From Viridothelium virens (Eukaryota > Ascomycota > Dothideomycetes > Trypetheliales > Trypetheliaceae): 64,000 nucleotides of DNA. The DNA lies in contig ML991803.1 in assembly GCA_010094025.1 (NCBI GenBank), positions 186,001 through 250,000 on the forward strand, given 5' to 3'. Positions 20,248 through 31,171 of the stretch are shown here, one piece after another. Both the position numbers and the translations under genes were made by a program. Below the pieces are notes generated by a model. That model did no database searches. It was given only the letters and a program-made list of their open reading frames with translations, and was not told the DNA's origin. Within the stretch, counting starts at the first letter, position 1. The number at the start of each line of letters is the position of its first letter.

Positions 20248-20403
20248 TCATGAATAGAATAGTGGGCAAAAAAGCATTGTGGGTTTAAACTGCAGAAAAC
20301 AAAGGGCACACTTCTCGAACTCTCAATCGATTTGACAACCTCATTTTTGTCAAATGACAGTAAAAACTCATTTCGGACTCACCCCAACACTCCGGCTTAT
20401 CTC

Positions 20404-21063
20404 CTACGCTACCCTTCCAACGTGCTGATGTTCCAAATGCTCCTCCATCATCCCTTTATACGCCTCCAACCCTTCCACTTTCAGCCCTACCACCTTTGCA
20501 CCATCATCCCACTTCCTCAAGCTACACATCTCCTCCACCCACTCTCCACCCCTCCACTCCGCCAACTCCTCCCCGCCCATCGGCCCCCCCTGAAACTCCA
20601 AACTCCGCTTACTCGCCTCACTCAGCGAGCCCCAATACCCCGGCTCCACCGCACATAGATACCGCTTCGCAGCAACATGCGACCCCACGAGCGCCGACAC
20701 CTTGGGTGAGAAGCCCACGCGGGCGAGATACTGCGCACCGATGGTCTCGTGCCCGACTCTCCCAACACTGCTAGCATCGCCCACGGCATCAGCGCCGTTG
20801 GCCAACATGTGGCGAATCTCGCCAGCGAGAGCGCGTACATCGGGCGCAGGTAGGAAGTGGCCGATGTCATGGAGGAGGGCGGCAAGGATGGTGTCGCGGT
20901 CGTGGGTGTGAGTCGAGGCGAGCTGGGCGCATTGGAGGGAGTGGGCGAGCTGGGTGATGGGTTCGCCGATGTAGTCGGATGAGCCGTGGTCGGTCAGGAG
21001 CTGGATGATTGAGGAGGCTTTTTCGGAGGGGGACATGGAGGGGTTGGGAGACAGGCTTGCCAT
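20404..21063 (-). CDS. HD-domain diiron oxygenase, PhnZ/TmpB-like
   Basis: 219 residues, one exon. The residue spacing is that of PhnZ, the mixed-valent diiron HD oxygenase that cleaves the C-P bond of 1-hydroxy-2-aminoethylphosphonate. Tyr31-x2-Glu34-x6-His41 is followed by His65-Asp66 and His69 (LLHDIGH). These correspond with a constant offset of 7 to PhnZ Tyr24, Glu27, His34, His58, Asp59 and His62 as I recall them. After an 18-residue insertion come His105 and His129, spaced 24 as for PhnZ His80/His104. The HVAAKRYL, SLEFQGGPM and LRKWDDGAK motifs complete the set, with the last supplying the final Asp ligand. The start at MASLSPNPS is preferred; an in-frame Met 44 codons upstream precedes non-conserved sequence. 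The gene is intron-free and looks GC-rich in third positions, unlike the adjoining PhyH gene. Myo-inositol oxygenase relatives are the main alternative but lack this motif set. Confidence 0.85.
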   Translation of the reverse strand: MASLSPNPSMSPSEKASSIIQLLTDHGSSDYIGEPITQLAHSLQCAQLASTHTHDRDTILAALLHDIGHFLPAPDVRALAGEIRHMLANGADAVGDASSVGRVGHETIGAQYLARVGFSPKVSALVGSHVAAKRYLCAVEPGYWGSLSEASKRSLEFQGGPMGGEELAEWRGGEWVEEMCSLRKWDDGAKVVGLKVEGLEAYKGMMEEHLEHQHVGRVA

Positions 21064-21420
21064 GGAGTATTGAATCTGTATATGAGGAAAATTTGGGGAA
21101 GGGAAGATTTTGAGAAATGGTTCAGATAGTGACGAATCTAAAAGGCCCCTTCTGTGATCATCGCAGCAAAGCTGCTGAGGGTGGAACATGGTCAACTCTA
21201 TGGAAGAATATTGTAAAGTTTCCGCCAGCGAATCTTAGGCCAAGGGCATATCGACGAATGAAATGAAGATAGCGGAGTCAACCTGCGTACACCACCTGAT
21301 GTATCTCCTACATTTGCAGTGTTCATCGTTGGATCAGAAATAGACCGCAAAGTGTCATAGAAAAATAGCTTCCCCAAGGTATTGAAACTTCTCAGACAAT
21401 CGCAGCCTCAGCCGGCATTA

Positions 21421-21732
21421 TCACAACAAGCTTCTGAATAGGCGCACCCGCCGACTGTTACTTTTACGGCCCCAGGCATTGGGAATTGGCAAGTGGGAAG
21501 GGGCGAAGAGAGCCCCAGGTGATAATAAGGTGTTATGAGCTGCCAAGAACAACATCGAAAGAAGTTGGAAATTGGCGGGTCCGGTTGACGAAGGATCGTA
21601 GTCTAAGTCAAATTCTCTCACGCATTGAGTGAGGCTGTTTCCAATTAACCTCTCTAGGTATTGACATAGCACCTCTTCCCTTAGCGCTTCCTGCAAAGGC
21701 CATTTCACCAATGTGAACCCAGCCGTGTGCAC
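21421..21732 (-). pseudogene. Possible gene remnant, unknown
   Basis: A 103-codon frame with varied, protein-like composition (for example LREEVLCQYLERLIGN and FQLLSMLFLAAHNTLL), suggesting helices typical of a larger protein. It has no recognisable family and no flanking exons that I could connect. It may be a fragment of a decayed gene, or chance. Confidence 0.2.
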
Positions 21733-23484
21733 TGCTCGTGTGGTTCTGAGAGAGTACGTTAAGCCTTCTAGCGTGTTGACGGTGTTGCTATCCGGGGTGC
21801 CGGATCAGACTCCCTGAGTCCCTAACAGCGCACGGTTCAAATTTTGTCTTATCTGGCAAACCCTTGCCTGAGCCTGACTCAGTACTCTACCTACGGGCAC
21901 GTACCAATACGGCAGAGTCTTGTAATATCTTGGAAGGCGAAGACGGTCCACAGGATGGGTCAATTTCTAGTGGCAGAAATGCAACCAGTCGACAACGACT
22001 ACGGTCGAGTTTCGATTTGACAAGATCCAGGAGTCGATGCTGGATTTGAACTAATCGAGATATATCTTAGATACATCTAAGACGTCCGTCAAGCCGTCAG
22101 CGCTCAAAGCACTTTTTTCCTGATTAAGTCCTCATCCTGTTATAGCTCTTTCGAGCTTTTAACGATGAGATGATGGCCGCTGTACTTTCGCTGCTTCTTC
22201 GATGTAGCGAATGCCATTGCAGTACTCACTAGAATTATGCTCGCTATGGCTCCTCAAATTACCATCGGCAACTCGGGCGTTGATGCTGAGGAACGACGGC
22301 GAAAAAGCAAGTTCACTACTGCCAGTGCGCCTGTAAACACCGAGTTGCTAGCCACCATATGTCCCATGCTCCTCAGGGCCAGGCTCAAGACGTTGCATTC
22401 CTGCCACATTCGCGCCATTCATAAATCCAATGAGACATCTCCTTTGTGCTGAATGGATCACGGTGGCTCTCTCATTGATGGGTCTAGCTTGCGCTATTTG
22501 ATCCAACCGACAAGATTTGCAGGAGGACTTGAGCCTTGTTGGCGTGGCGTCGTCCTGCTGTTCAAAAAAAAAAGGGGGTTGGGTTTTTTTTTGTGGTTTG
22601 CCATCAATTGAGACTGCGTCGCTAATAGACTTGAAGAATTTTCATCCGTACCAAGCCAATAGCTGGTGACACCGACTATCAAGCTGTTACAATAGGCATT
22701 AACTTTCTTCTCAAAAAATCACTTTGCTCCTTTTGCTCTTCTGCGCGTCGATGTCAGTGGTGTCAGCAATTCTAGGAACAGTGCCATGATTATATGTAGC
22801 TCAGTTCTGCCAGTTCCGCCATCTCTCCATCGATACCGTTTGAAATGGCAGTTGTGGCTCGTGAAGCATTACGCCAATCGTTAGGTGAACGGCTACATTG
22901 ACACGCTTTTGCGGACACATCAGTCCCTAGAGTCTGTTCGGATTATTATATACAGTTGAACTTTCTTCCTGATAGCCAATTCAAAAAAATGTAGCACAGA
23001 AGACGACTTCAGTACTGCAAGTGTATACTCCATTAATCATATTTTCCCTATCCACTTCCTCAGGTACGGTGTACCGATACTAGCGCTGTGTCTGGGCACC
23101 AGTCAAATGTGCTCAGGACTCCATGGCTGCAAACAACATTCTCGAGTTGGGAATTGAGATCGCATTAGCGGTGTATGGTGCGGCCAATGGTCAAGCGTTT
23201 TCGAGGACCATGGATCCTTTATCGAAGTCCTTGACCTTGTTGTGCTGGTGTGTCGAAATGGTTGAGGAGATGGCGGAAATGGAATAAGTACGGGTCGAAC
23301 TTCGGTCCCAATATCCTACATCATGCCTTCCCCTAGTTGATGTTTCATTGCAGAATGCAATCGATGCAGCCACCCACCCCCCCTTATAGTAGTATGAGAA
23401 ATTACTTCTTGCCTAGCGTCTTGCAGAGTTCGCCTGCCTTCCCCGGACGTGCAGAACTCTCCCAAGATACTTCAGGTGGTTTAA

Positions 23485-23787
23485 TCAATATTGCTTCGGG
23501 GAGTCCTCGTTGCCCACCACGCTCCAAAAATCCGAACTCGGCGTGGTAGTTCGAGTTTGGGTGAAAGACGTAATGGCCCGTCGGTACTCAGGCCTGCAGA
23601 CGCTTTCTTTGTATGCACGAATCGAGTTGGCTAAGGCTTCACGCTCGATAAGATGCTTTCTCATTTGCTCGAGCTCCATTGCTTCTCGTTGCTGTTGGCG
23701 GCTCTTGACTGAAAGTCCGCCATCTGATTTGCGGCGTGAAGGTATCTGAAGAGGGGGAGGAGTACGAGTACTCTGAAGATGTGCCAT
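23485..23787 (-). CDS. Small hypothetical protein (100 aa)
   Basis: Single exon. The start has a good fungal context (CACC before ATG, G after). The protein is Arg/Gln/Glu-rich with a central charged helix (QQQREAMELEQMRKHLIERE) that could form a coiled coil, followed by a Thr-rich tail ending in a short acidic segment. No family recognised. It is isolated in a gene-poor stretch, so expression is uncertain. Confidence 0.42.
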   Translation of the reverse strand: MAHLQSTRTPPPLQIPSRRKSDGGLSVKSRQQQREAMELEQMRKHLIEREALANSIRAYKESVCRPEYRRAITSFTQTRTTTPSSDFWSVVGNEDSPKQY

Positions 23788-24921
23788 GGTGTATTAGATG
23801 AATGCAAGAAGATTGTGAAACACTGTTCGTCGTTGTGATTGATTGTATATGAAAGAAATGCCGATGTTTGTAGAGACAATTGGGAAAGAGACACGGTCGA
23901 TAAGGAGAGGAGGAGAGTACTTTTGTATCTACTTGAAGATGGCCTACGGGTGGGTATCGTATGTCACAACACGGACATCTGAGTCGTTCCCGTTAATCCA
24001 TGCTGGATCCGTCAAGACCCTGATCGCCCTACTTGGGAATCTAAGGCAGATCCTAGCGGGCCATAGTCACCACTCTTGGTGCATCAATAAGGGTGTTGAG
24101 TTATGAGTGACCCATTCTCAGATTCCTCCGCCTCCAACGCCAACTGTACAAAGCGGCGCTCGTTGGGCGAGGCAAGCATCCAATACTTTGGTTAGTAAGC
24201 CACCCAACAATTGGGAGGGGACTACGAAGCCTGGCAAGCCGAGCAACAGTAAATGCACCTCATTGGAATGAACGGGTCCAGCAAGATCCGATTGCTGGCC
24301 ATGGCATCTCGCTCGTGTGCTGATCCTGCGGAATCTTGAAACAAGATTCGGGGTCCTCCAGGGTCTCGAGATGAAGCGGCTCAGCACCGGTAGAAGCGGC
24401 CAAGACTCCTGCCGGCAAGCCACAATACAATCTCAAGCCGTCAATATTTGCTAAGCGAGAAGCGATCCTTAAGCTCTCCCGAGATGAGGCGAGCGAACTC
24501 ACGTAGAAAAGTGCGTTGGTGCTGTTCCAGTATGGCTTGATGTGGGGAGTTTAGAGGCTGCGGCGGTGTTGGAGAGCACGAGCCTACTGTAGTGGACTCG
24601 TCTAAAATTGGCGCTTGATCTGGCTAAGCCCATCAGCCTGTCAGAGACAGGCCACGAATCCTGACAGTTAGCAAAGGAGCCAACGGCACTGAAAACACTC
24701 GAGGAAATCTTCGAGGCTCTACAAATTCCAATCCATGGGACCATGCACCCATGGTTGGACCAGCTTAGACTCCAAGAGACAGGATCAACAAGACCCTTCA
24801 CCGCGTCTTGTTCCATTTATTTTCGGTATCACGAGGGAAGCAGAGACCGGCCTGGCCAGTGTGCGACACTGCACTGCGGTCGAATTGCCATATCACTCAC
24901 TCACTAAGTGCAATGATGTAT

Positions 24922-25871
24922 TTACTCGCCGAATCTAATTTTGCCCTCGGAGACATCTGGATACACGTCAAACCGTCTCTGAGAGTAGAGAGGTATGCCT
25001 TTACGCGTCTCTTCGATCTTCTCACCCTCCAGGTTTGCATAGACAATGCTCTCTGTTTCATCTGCTTCTGACAGGATCTGCGCATTGGGGTCGATCACCA
25101 TGCTGTGACCCCATGCATGATATTGTGCCTTCATGTCTCTGGCTGGACTGCAGAGACCCACATACACTTGATTATCCATGGCTCGTGCTCTCGCCTGCAG
25201 CTCCCAGTGCAGTGCCCCAGTCGTGAGATTGAATGCACCTGGATAGAGCAAGAGGAAGCAACCCTTCCGCGCTGCGATGGTGGCCAGTTCTGGGAACCTG
25301 ATATCGTAGCATATTGCAACTCCGATTTTGCCATAATCGGGGAGGTCAATCAAGGTGACCTTGTTACCAGGGCTGAGGATCTCGCTTTCATGAAAACTAA
25401 TTTTGCCTGGAATGTCAATGTCGAATAGGTGCACCTTGCGGTGGGTGTCCAGTAATTTCCCCTCAGGATTGAAGGTCAAACTAGTGTTATAATACTTCTT
25501 GGTCGCAGGGTCGTGCTCCGGAATGCTTCCCCCGACAAGGAAGACTTTAGCTTCCTTTGCCAGCGCTGACAGAGCATGGTAACTGGGTGACTGGGTTTCT
25601 GATGGAGGCGAAGGAAGCAGCTGTTCACAGTATTTGGGAAAGAACGAAGTTCCATACGGAGAGTTGAAGCATTCCGGAAGGACCACGACATTTGCACCCT
25701 GACCTGTCGCCTCGAGCACTTTAGAACGAGCGCGGTTGAGATTGGCCGTCTTATCAGCGCCTGCTAACTCGTCAGTGTGATGACCTTGAGTCGAAGTCTC
25801 CCAGCAGTTCAGAGACCTGTTGCAAGTTGGACCAATGCCAATTTCAATGGCTTTTTGAGGAGCTTCGCCAT
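24922..25871 (-). CDS. Nit2/Nit3-type omega-amidase (carbon-nitrogen hydrolase)
   Basis: Exons 25817..25871 and 24922..25760; 297 residues. Nitrilase-superfamily hydrolase. The catalytic triad is visible: Glu in VLPECFNSPYGT, Lys in HRKVHLFDID, and Cys in GVAICYDIRFPEL. The FNSPYGT and FDIDIPGKISFHES motifs and the SPARD segment are typical of the Nit2/omega-amidase branch, which hydrolyses 2-oxoglutaramate and 2-oxosuccinamate to 2-oxoglutarate or oxaloacetate and ammonia, closing the glutamine transaminase route. The first exon encodes MAKLLKKPLKLALVQLATG, as expected for the first strand. The intron is 56 bp with a GTCTCT donor. The protein is full length, and no targeting signal is obvious. 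Confidence 0.93.
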
Positions 25872-26845
25872 GGCGAAAATTTACTGAAAGTGCATATGTA
25901 GACCTTCAAGCCCAATTTAATCTGGTGCAGCAAGACAAGCTTGGCTATGACGAAGGTGGGGCCCAAGCTCAGACGGAAGGTTCATTTCGCTGGACTAACA
26001 ACTCCACAATCCCCCCATCTCACCTACAAAAGCTGCAGTTTACGTTCAACGAGTTGTTCTCCTGATATGTGTCTCCGCATATCAAGATTGGCAAGTGCAG
26101 CCCGCCTCGTCTTCTTTCAAAGTCATCGCTTGAGCTGCTCTCACTCACAATAGGTCTTACTTGAAGCTCGCTCCTTAACTCAGATTTGCTCGAGGGTTGG
26201 GCACTGCGCGCCACATGATAATGCATCATGCGATTGTAGGTGGCCAGTCGAGTCGCTAATGGCCTGTAATACGACATTTTCGGTATTTTCGGTAGAGTTG
26301 TTCCTTCTTGCGAGATGCTCTTTTCCAGACCATCAAATGAACTTTCTTAGCAGCTGCATCCGACACTGCTTCTGTACTTACCAAGCACACGATCCCTTCT
26401 TCTGAGGTCCCTTCTTCGATGGAGCAGCATTTCTTGTCCACAACTTTTCTTCTAGAAAAAGACCTCCATCCTCTCGTAACACAACCAAATGCTATCCCTC
26501 TCTCTTTTCCTTGTCTCCATTATTAACTTTATTCCATACATTTACCTGGTCATAACTCTAGCCGTCCGCGGTTGCTTCGGCCCACCTTGCACACGTCGTG
26601 GACCTTGATCAATCAGGAGCTTCCAGGTCCTGGGCCATTATCTCGGCCCTTGGATTCTCCTGGCGGATTTCATATTGGTGTCTACGTTCTCAATTTACTG
26701 GTCATCAGAAGCTGGAGCGTATACAAGACATTGACTGCAAAGTTGGGGGAGGGCTACGCTATCAACGACTCACTGGAATTAGATTACCTTTAGCGTAGAC
26801 TGACCTTCTCCACGAAGACGTCCTACAATATCTCGTCATAACAAG
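25872..26845. other. Divergent intergenic region between omega-amidase and MFS genes
   Basis: About 970 bp containing both promoters. An 85-codon minus frame at 26020..26277 (Ser-rich, Cys at the end) has no support beyond being open. Short plus-strand frames at 26572-26793 probably belong to the transporter leader. Confidence 0.45.
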
Positions 26846-29800
26846 ATGACTCAGCTATCTGGCACATTTTCAGCTACGGCCGGACAGTTGATTGAATTGA
26901 GTCCAGTACGCACAAGAAATTCCACTTCTTCGGACAAGGATCCTGGAAAAGAAAAAGAGGTTGGCAGCTGGTCGAACAACCCCCAGCCACCCATGATTCG
27001 TCCACGACGCAAATTGCCATGGCTTGTTGCGAGGGATATGTGCATTGAAGAGCGAAAAGCGGAGGATGAGAAAAGAAGGTTCTTAGATTCTCACTTCGTG
27101 ACTGGACCGCCTATTGCAGAGCTGGGAACCGCAGATCAATCCACAGCTGAAGCATATACCACCAGATCTTACAACCTTCCATTTCAGGAACTAGAAAGAG
27201 ACTCGGATGAAGATACAGACCAGGAACAGAAGCATCCGTTGCTTGAGCCAGATGAGAACGAATGGGCATCACATGTGATAGCCAGGCTTGATGAAGAGGC
27301 GACACGAACACCCTCCCCGGGACCAGTGTCAAGCCATAGCGAAACCCGGGAAGGGGCACCATATCCCTTGAATGGACGTCGGCTGTTTGGACAGCTTGGG
27401 AGGATTTCCCCGAGATCGCTAGAAGATGTGCCGTTACGGTATTCAACGCTGAGATCATCCGAGGGATCAACAATCACGCCGAGTGGGCAGTCTGCTGTTA
27501 CTCGAAAACGCCGGCCAACAGTCAGGTTTAGTAGCGTTTCGCAGACAGACAAAAAAGATTCTCAAGCCTTCAAGTCTGCTCTCGATGGCTTGGAAGAGCT
27601 GATGAATGAAGCACTGAGAATGGCTGAGCATGGCCTATCTCCCGAAGAAAACAATTGTCAATCTCCTTCTAATTCGGATCGACTTGCTCGCACAGCATTC
27701 ATAACAGAGCGTTCGGCTGATGGGACTGGTCCACTGCCAATTTCCAGTTCGTCCTCGTCTAATCGTTTCAAAGACAGGGCGATACCATCATCCGGCCTGG
27801 GAAGATGGTGGTCCAGACCAGAGTCTCGGCATGATGTCGACACACCACCACTGTCACCCCTCGAAAAGCCTAAAAGTAAGGGGGATGAGAATTATCAGTC
27901 TTCGGAAGACACAGCCATACTTCAGGAAAATCCATCTCATCGACCTGCTAGTCCTAGCTTCCGCACTGCATATACCCGGATGCCTCTGGACAAGCTAGGA
28001 GATTCCAAGGCCATCGACTGGGCTTACGTACCCCAATCAACCCATCCGAAGCAAGTGCCCTCTTCCTCTGGTAGTTCTGACTCGAACCAGTCCGTTCTAC
28101 GGCGACCAATCCCTGTGCATGGCCCGACTGCGCCTATATCAACTTTGCCACCTAACAGAGAACAATTCAATTACCTAGATAGGAAACCGATCGATGAGGA
28201 CCCTCAAGGCAACCCGAAGCGTTTCTATAACGCGCTGGAACTTCACCGACCGCATTTCGTCGAAGGTCGAGGTCGTGGACGTCGCAGAAGAGGTTTCCAT
28301 CAATTGAACCCACGGCCGCGGTACTCGGACGAGGACGAACTATGGCAGCATAAAGATCACAAGCAGACACCACGGCATCATGTTGTCGAACACCTCGAAC
28401 CTGCATTGCCTCATAGCAGCGATCCCGTGCGACGGCAGGAAGGCAGCCGGCAGAATTCCTCGATTGGTTCTGAGCCGGCAGATGGGAAACTTGGGTTGGG
28501 TGAGGTGGACATTGAAAAACTGAATCTTAAAGAACCACGGAGAAGTCATCACAGTCTTCTTGAGCACCAGCCAGTCAGTCTGGGTCGTCATCACCGCAGA
28601 CAACCGGTAGCACGAGACTGGCATACCACCAGAAAAAGATTAACAGCCACGGTCGCCTGTATGAACACCGCATTGCTCGGCTTGATCATCGGTATCTACG
28701 TAAGGGTCTCCCCTCATCTCACCTACATGGGATACTGAATGATCACCAGGCCGGCGAAGTCCCCAGCATCCAATACTACCTCGCCGACCAAACCCACACC
28801 GTCATCCTCGGAAACGTCGTGTACGCACCTACCCCATCCCCAAACACCCCCTCGCAACCCCCATCTCCCCAGTATCCCTGTCACTAACACCTTCCAGTCT
28901 CTACCTCGGCATGGCTCTCACCACCCTCCTCAGCTGGCCCCTACCTCTCCTCCACGGCCGCCGCCGCTACCTCCTGACCGCCATCTCGCTCGCCGTCCCC
29001 CTGCAATTCCCCCAAGCCCTCGCCGTCCAATCCTACCGCTCCCCGACAACGCCCGCCTTCCGCGCCGCCCTCCTCGTGCCCCGCGCTCTCCTAGGCCTCG
29101 CCCTCGGCGTCGCCAACGTCAACTGCATCGCCGTGCTGCTCGACCTCTTCGGCGCGAGCCTGCAGAGCAAGGTCCCGCACCAGGAGATCGTGACGGGGTT
29201 CGATCTGCGCCGGCACGGAGGCGGGTTAGGGCTGTGGCTGGGGTGGTGGACGTGGTGCAGTATTGGGTCGTTGGCGGTGGGGTTTTGGGTCGGGGCGAGC
29301 ATCATTGAGACGATGAATCCTGCGTGGGGGTTCTATGTCGTGGTGGTGTTGGCGGCGGGGTTTCTGCTACTGAATGTGCTGTGTCCTGAGACGAGACGGG
29401 CGCGGTTTCGGCGGACGGTGGGGGAGTTTGTGACGGAGGAAGAGGAGGTTCGGAGATGGGTGGCGAGGGGGGAGGTGAAGCTTCATGTTTATCAAGTGGG
29501 GCCTAAATGGTGGTTTGAGGAGCTGGTTGCGGGGTTGGTGCTGATGAAGCGCATGCTTAATCAGACGGGGTTTTTGGTCGTAGCGGTGTTCACGGCTTGG
29601 ATTTATGCTCAAATTGTCCTTGTCATTGTGGTAAGTTTGGCAAAGTCTATTGTACACCAAGTGGGACTGACAGTAATAGCTTCTTGGGGCACTACTATCT
29701 CGAGCATACGTCTTGAAGGCGTCGTATGTCGGATTGGGTGTCTTTGCCATCGCCATTGGTGCTTTTCTAGCAATCCCACTGTCTAAAGCGAACATCCTGA

Positions 29801-30528
29801 GCCGTTCTCGGAAGAAGGGTCAGAGGACCGATAGCATGACCTTCGAACACGACGTTACATGGAGCTCGCACATGGTCCGCCGACTGGTCTTCACCACCAT
29901 TCTTCCCATTGCGGGAATTGCCTATACCATTGTTTCTGTAGTACGGAAAATGCACTGGATCGGCCCAATAATTTTCGCCGGCTTCATCGGGTTCTTTTCG
30001 AACCTGGCAATCGCTGAATGCAATGGTCTGATCATGGAGACGTTTGATACGTCGGATCTCCAGCCAGGGGTGAATAGCAAACATCGATTGCAAAGCCTTG
30101 CGGTAGATGTCCGTCGGCGTCGCACGAACTATTCTAGCTACCCCCGCATCAGCGCTGGCATTTTCGCTACGCAAGGTCTTTCGTTTCTCTTCGCCGCCGG
30201 AGCAACTGGAATTGGTGGCAAAGCGACGCGTGAACTTGGTGCGCCACTGACCACAGGCATCTGGGCAGCGATCTTGATGGGATTAACGGTTCTGCTGGCG
30301 CTTGTGCTCTGGCGCTTTAAGTCCGTGAGGGTCATTCCTGGGCAAGCATTTGGTACGCGCGCGGGGACGCGAACCTCGACCGCATGGGGGGCTAGTGCAG
30401 AAGACGACTGGAAACCAGTGGTTGTGGGTAATCCAAGTGGAAAGATGAGACGGATGAATTTGCTTGAGCTTGGCCGTCTCAGCCGCTGGGTAGAAATTCG
30501 ACGGTTGAACAAGCTACAGAAAGATTAA
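26846..30528 (+). CDS. MFS transporter with ~600-residue disordered N-terminal tail
   Basis: Exons 26846..28699, 28750..28820, 28898..29630 and 29680..30528; 1168 residues. The first ~595 residues are hydrophilic, rich in Ser, Pro, Arg and Glu, with an Arg/Gly patch (VEGRGRGRRRRG). Membrane segments then begin (TATVACMNTALLGLIIGIY) and continue through about 12 helices with a central cytosolic loop (CPETRRARFRRTVGEF, TEEEEVRRW). The R-R-R/H-G-R-R loop after the second helix and the P-E-T-R motif after the sixth place it in the major facilitator superfamily, likely the DHA1 drug:H+ antiporter group. Substrate unknown. The C-terminus (ELGRLSRWVEIRRLNKLQKD) is basic. The first intron lies inside the first helix. 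Introns are 50, 77 and 49 bp. The long tail suggests regulation by phosphorylation. Confidence 0.88.
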
Positions 30529-31171
30529 CGGTACCTATAGTAGAAGGCTACTAGCAAATGGATGACCGGTACGGAATGCGCCTTGCACGGTTGTAGAAAC
30601 CAATAAAACGTATCTTAACTACCTAGCTTCAAATTGGGAGTCAGAGCTGTTGTCTATTTGACATCTATTTTAAGGTCGGGTCCGGGGACTATCGTGGGGA
30701 TTCCCGTTCGCTCTCGTGTCAGAGAGTACATGTGAACCTGGAGTAAGAATAGTATGATCCGGGCGGACCGCGAGATTACGACAAGACTAATCATGTATGA
30801 GTTCGCGAGTCTTAGTCTCCGTTCTTCGAGACTAGATCGATTTCTAATACAGGCACTGGCAATCGATGAATAAATTGTTTTTCTTATGCAGGGTAGGCGA
30901 TTTGCCAAATCAGGCAAGATCTCAAGCGGACGGCAGGCGGCAGATGGGCAGCTCCGGCGGAACCGCCGCATATCGTCCGAGTGGGGTGCCGTTGAAGACA
31001 GAGAGATGCGCCAGTTGGCTCTCTGGTTGTGGGAGCCGTGGATGACATATCCGGATCTCTGAAAATATATTTGGACTGGAGACCTGCTGTTGGGGATCAT
31101 TTTTGGGTCCTCCTGTTGTCCTTGTTTGATTGTGTTGAGTTTTGCAGACAAGCATTGAATCGTTAGCAAAA
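30529..31171. other. Intergenic region, transporter 3' end to scytalone dehydratase
   Basis: About 640 bp. An AATAAA polyadenylation-type signal lies at 30602-30607, 75 bp after the transporter stop. The remainder should contain the scytalone dehydratase promoter. No other feature recognised. Confidence 0.5.

Larger units (their letters stand above)
21064..24921. other. Large gene-poor interval with small uncertain frames
   Basis: 3.9 kb. The only frame I would entertain as a gene is 23485..23787 on minus. The 103-codon minus frame 21421..21732 has protein-like composition and may be a gene remnant. 22562-22595 is an A-tract/T-tract pair. A CT/AG composition change is visible around 22700-23050. 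No complete mobile element is seen. Confidence 0.4.

Noticed and set aside
23123-23287. 54-codon plus-strand frame (MAANNILELGIEIALAVYG)
   Set aside because: Protein-like composition but short, with no partner exons or family; left only as a possible fragment.
28911-29786. Treating the transporter as a separate gene starting at the Met at 28911
   Set aside because: The upstream exons supply the first membrane helix in frame, and both short introns have good donor, branch and acceptor signals.
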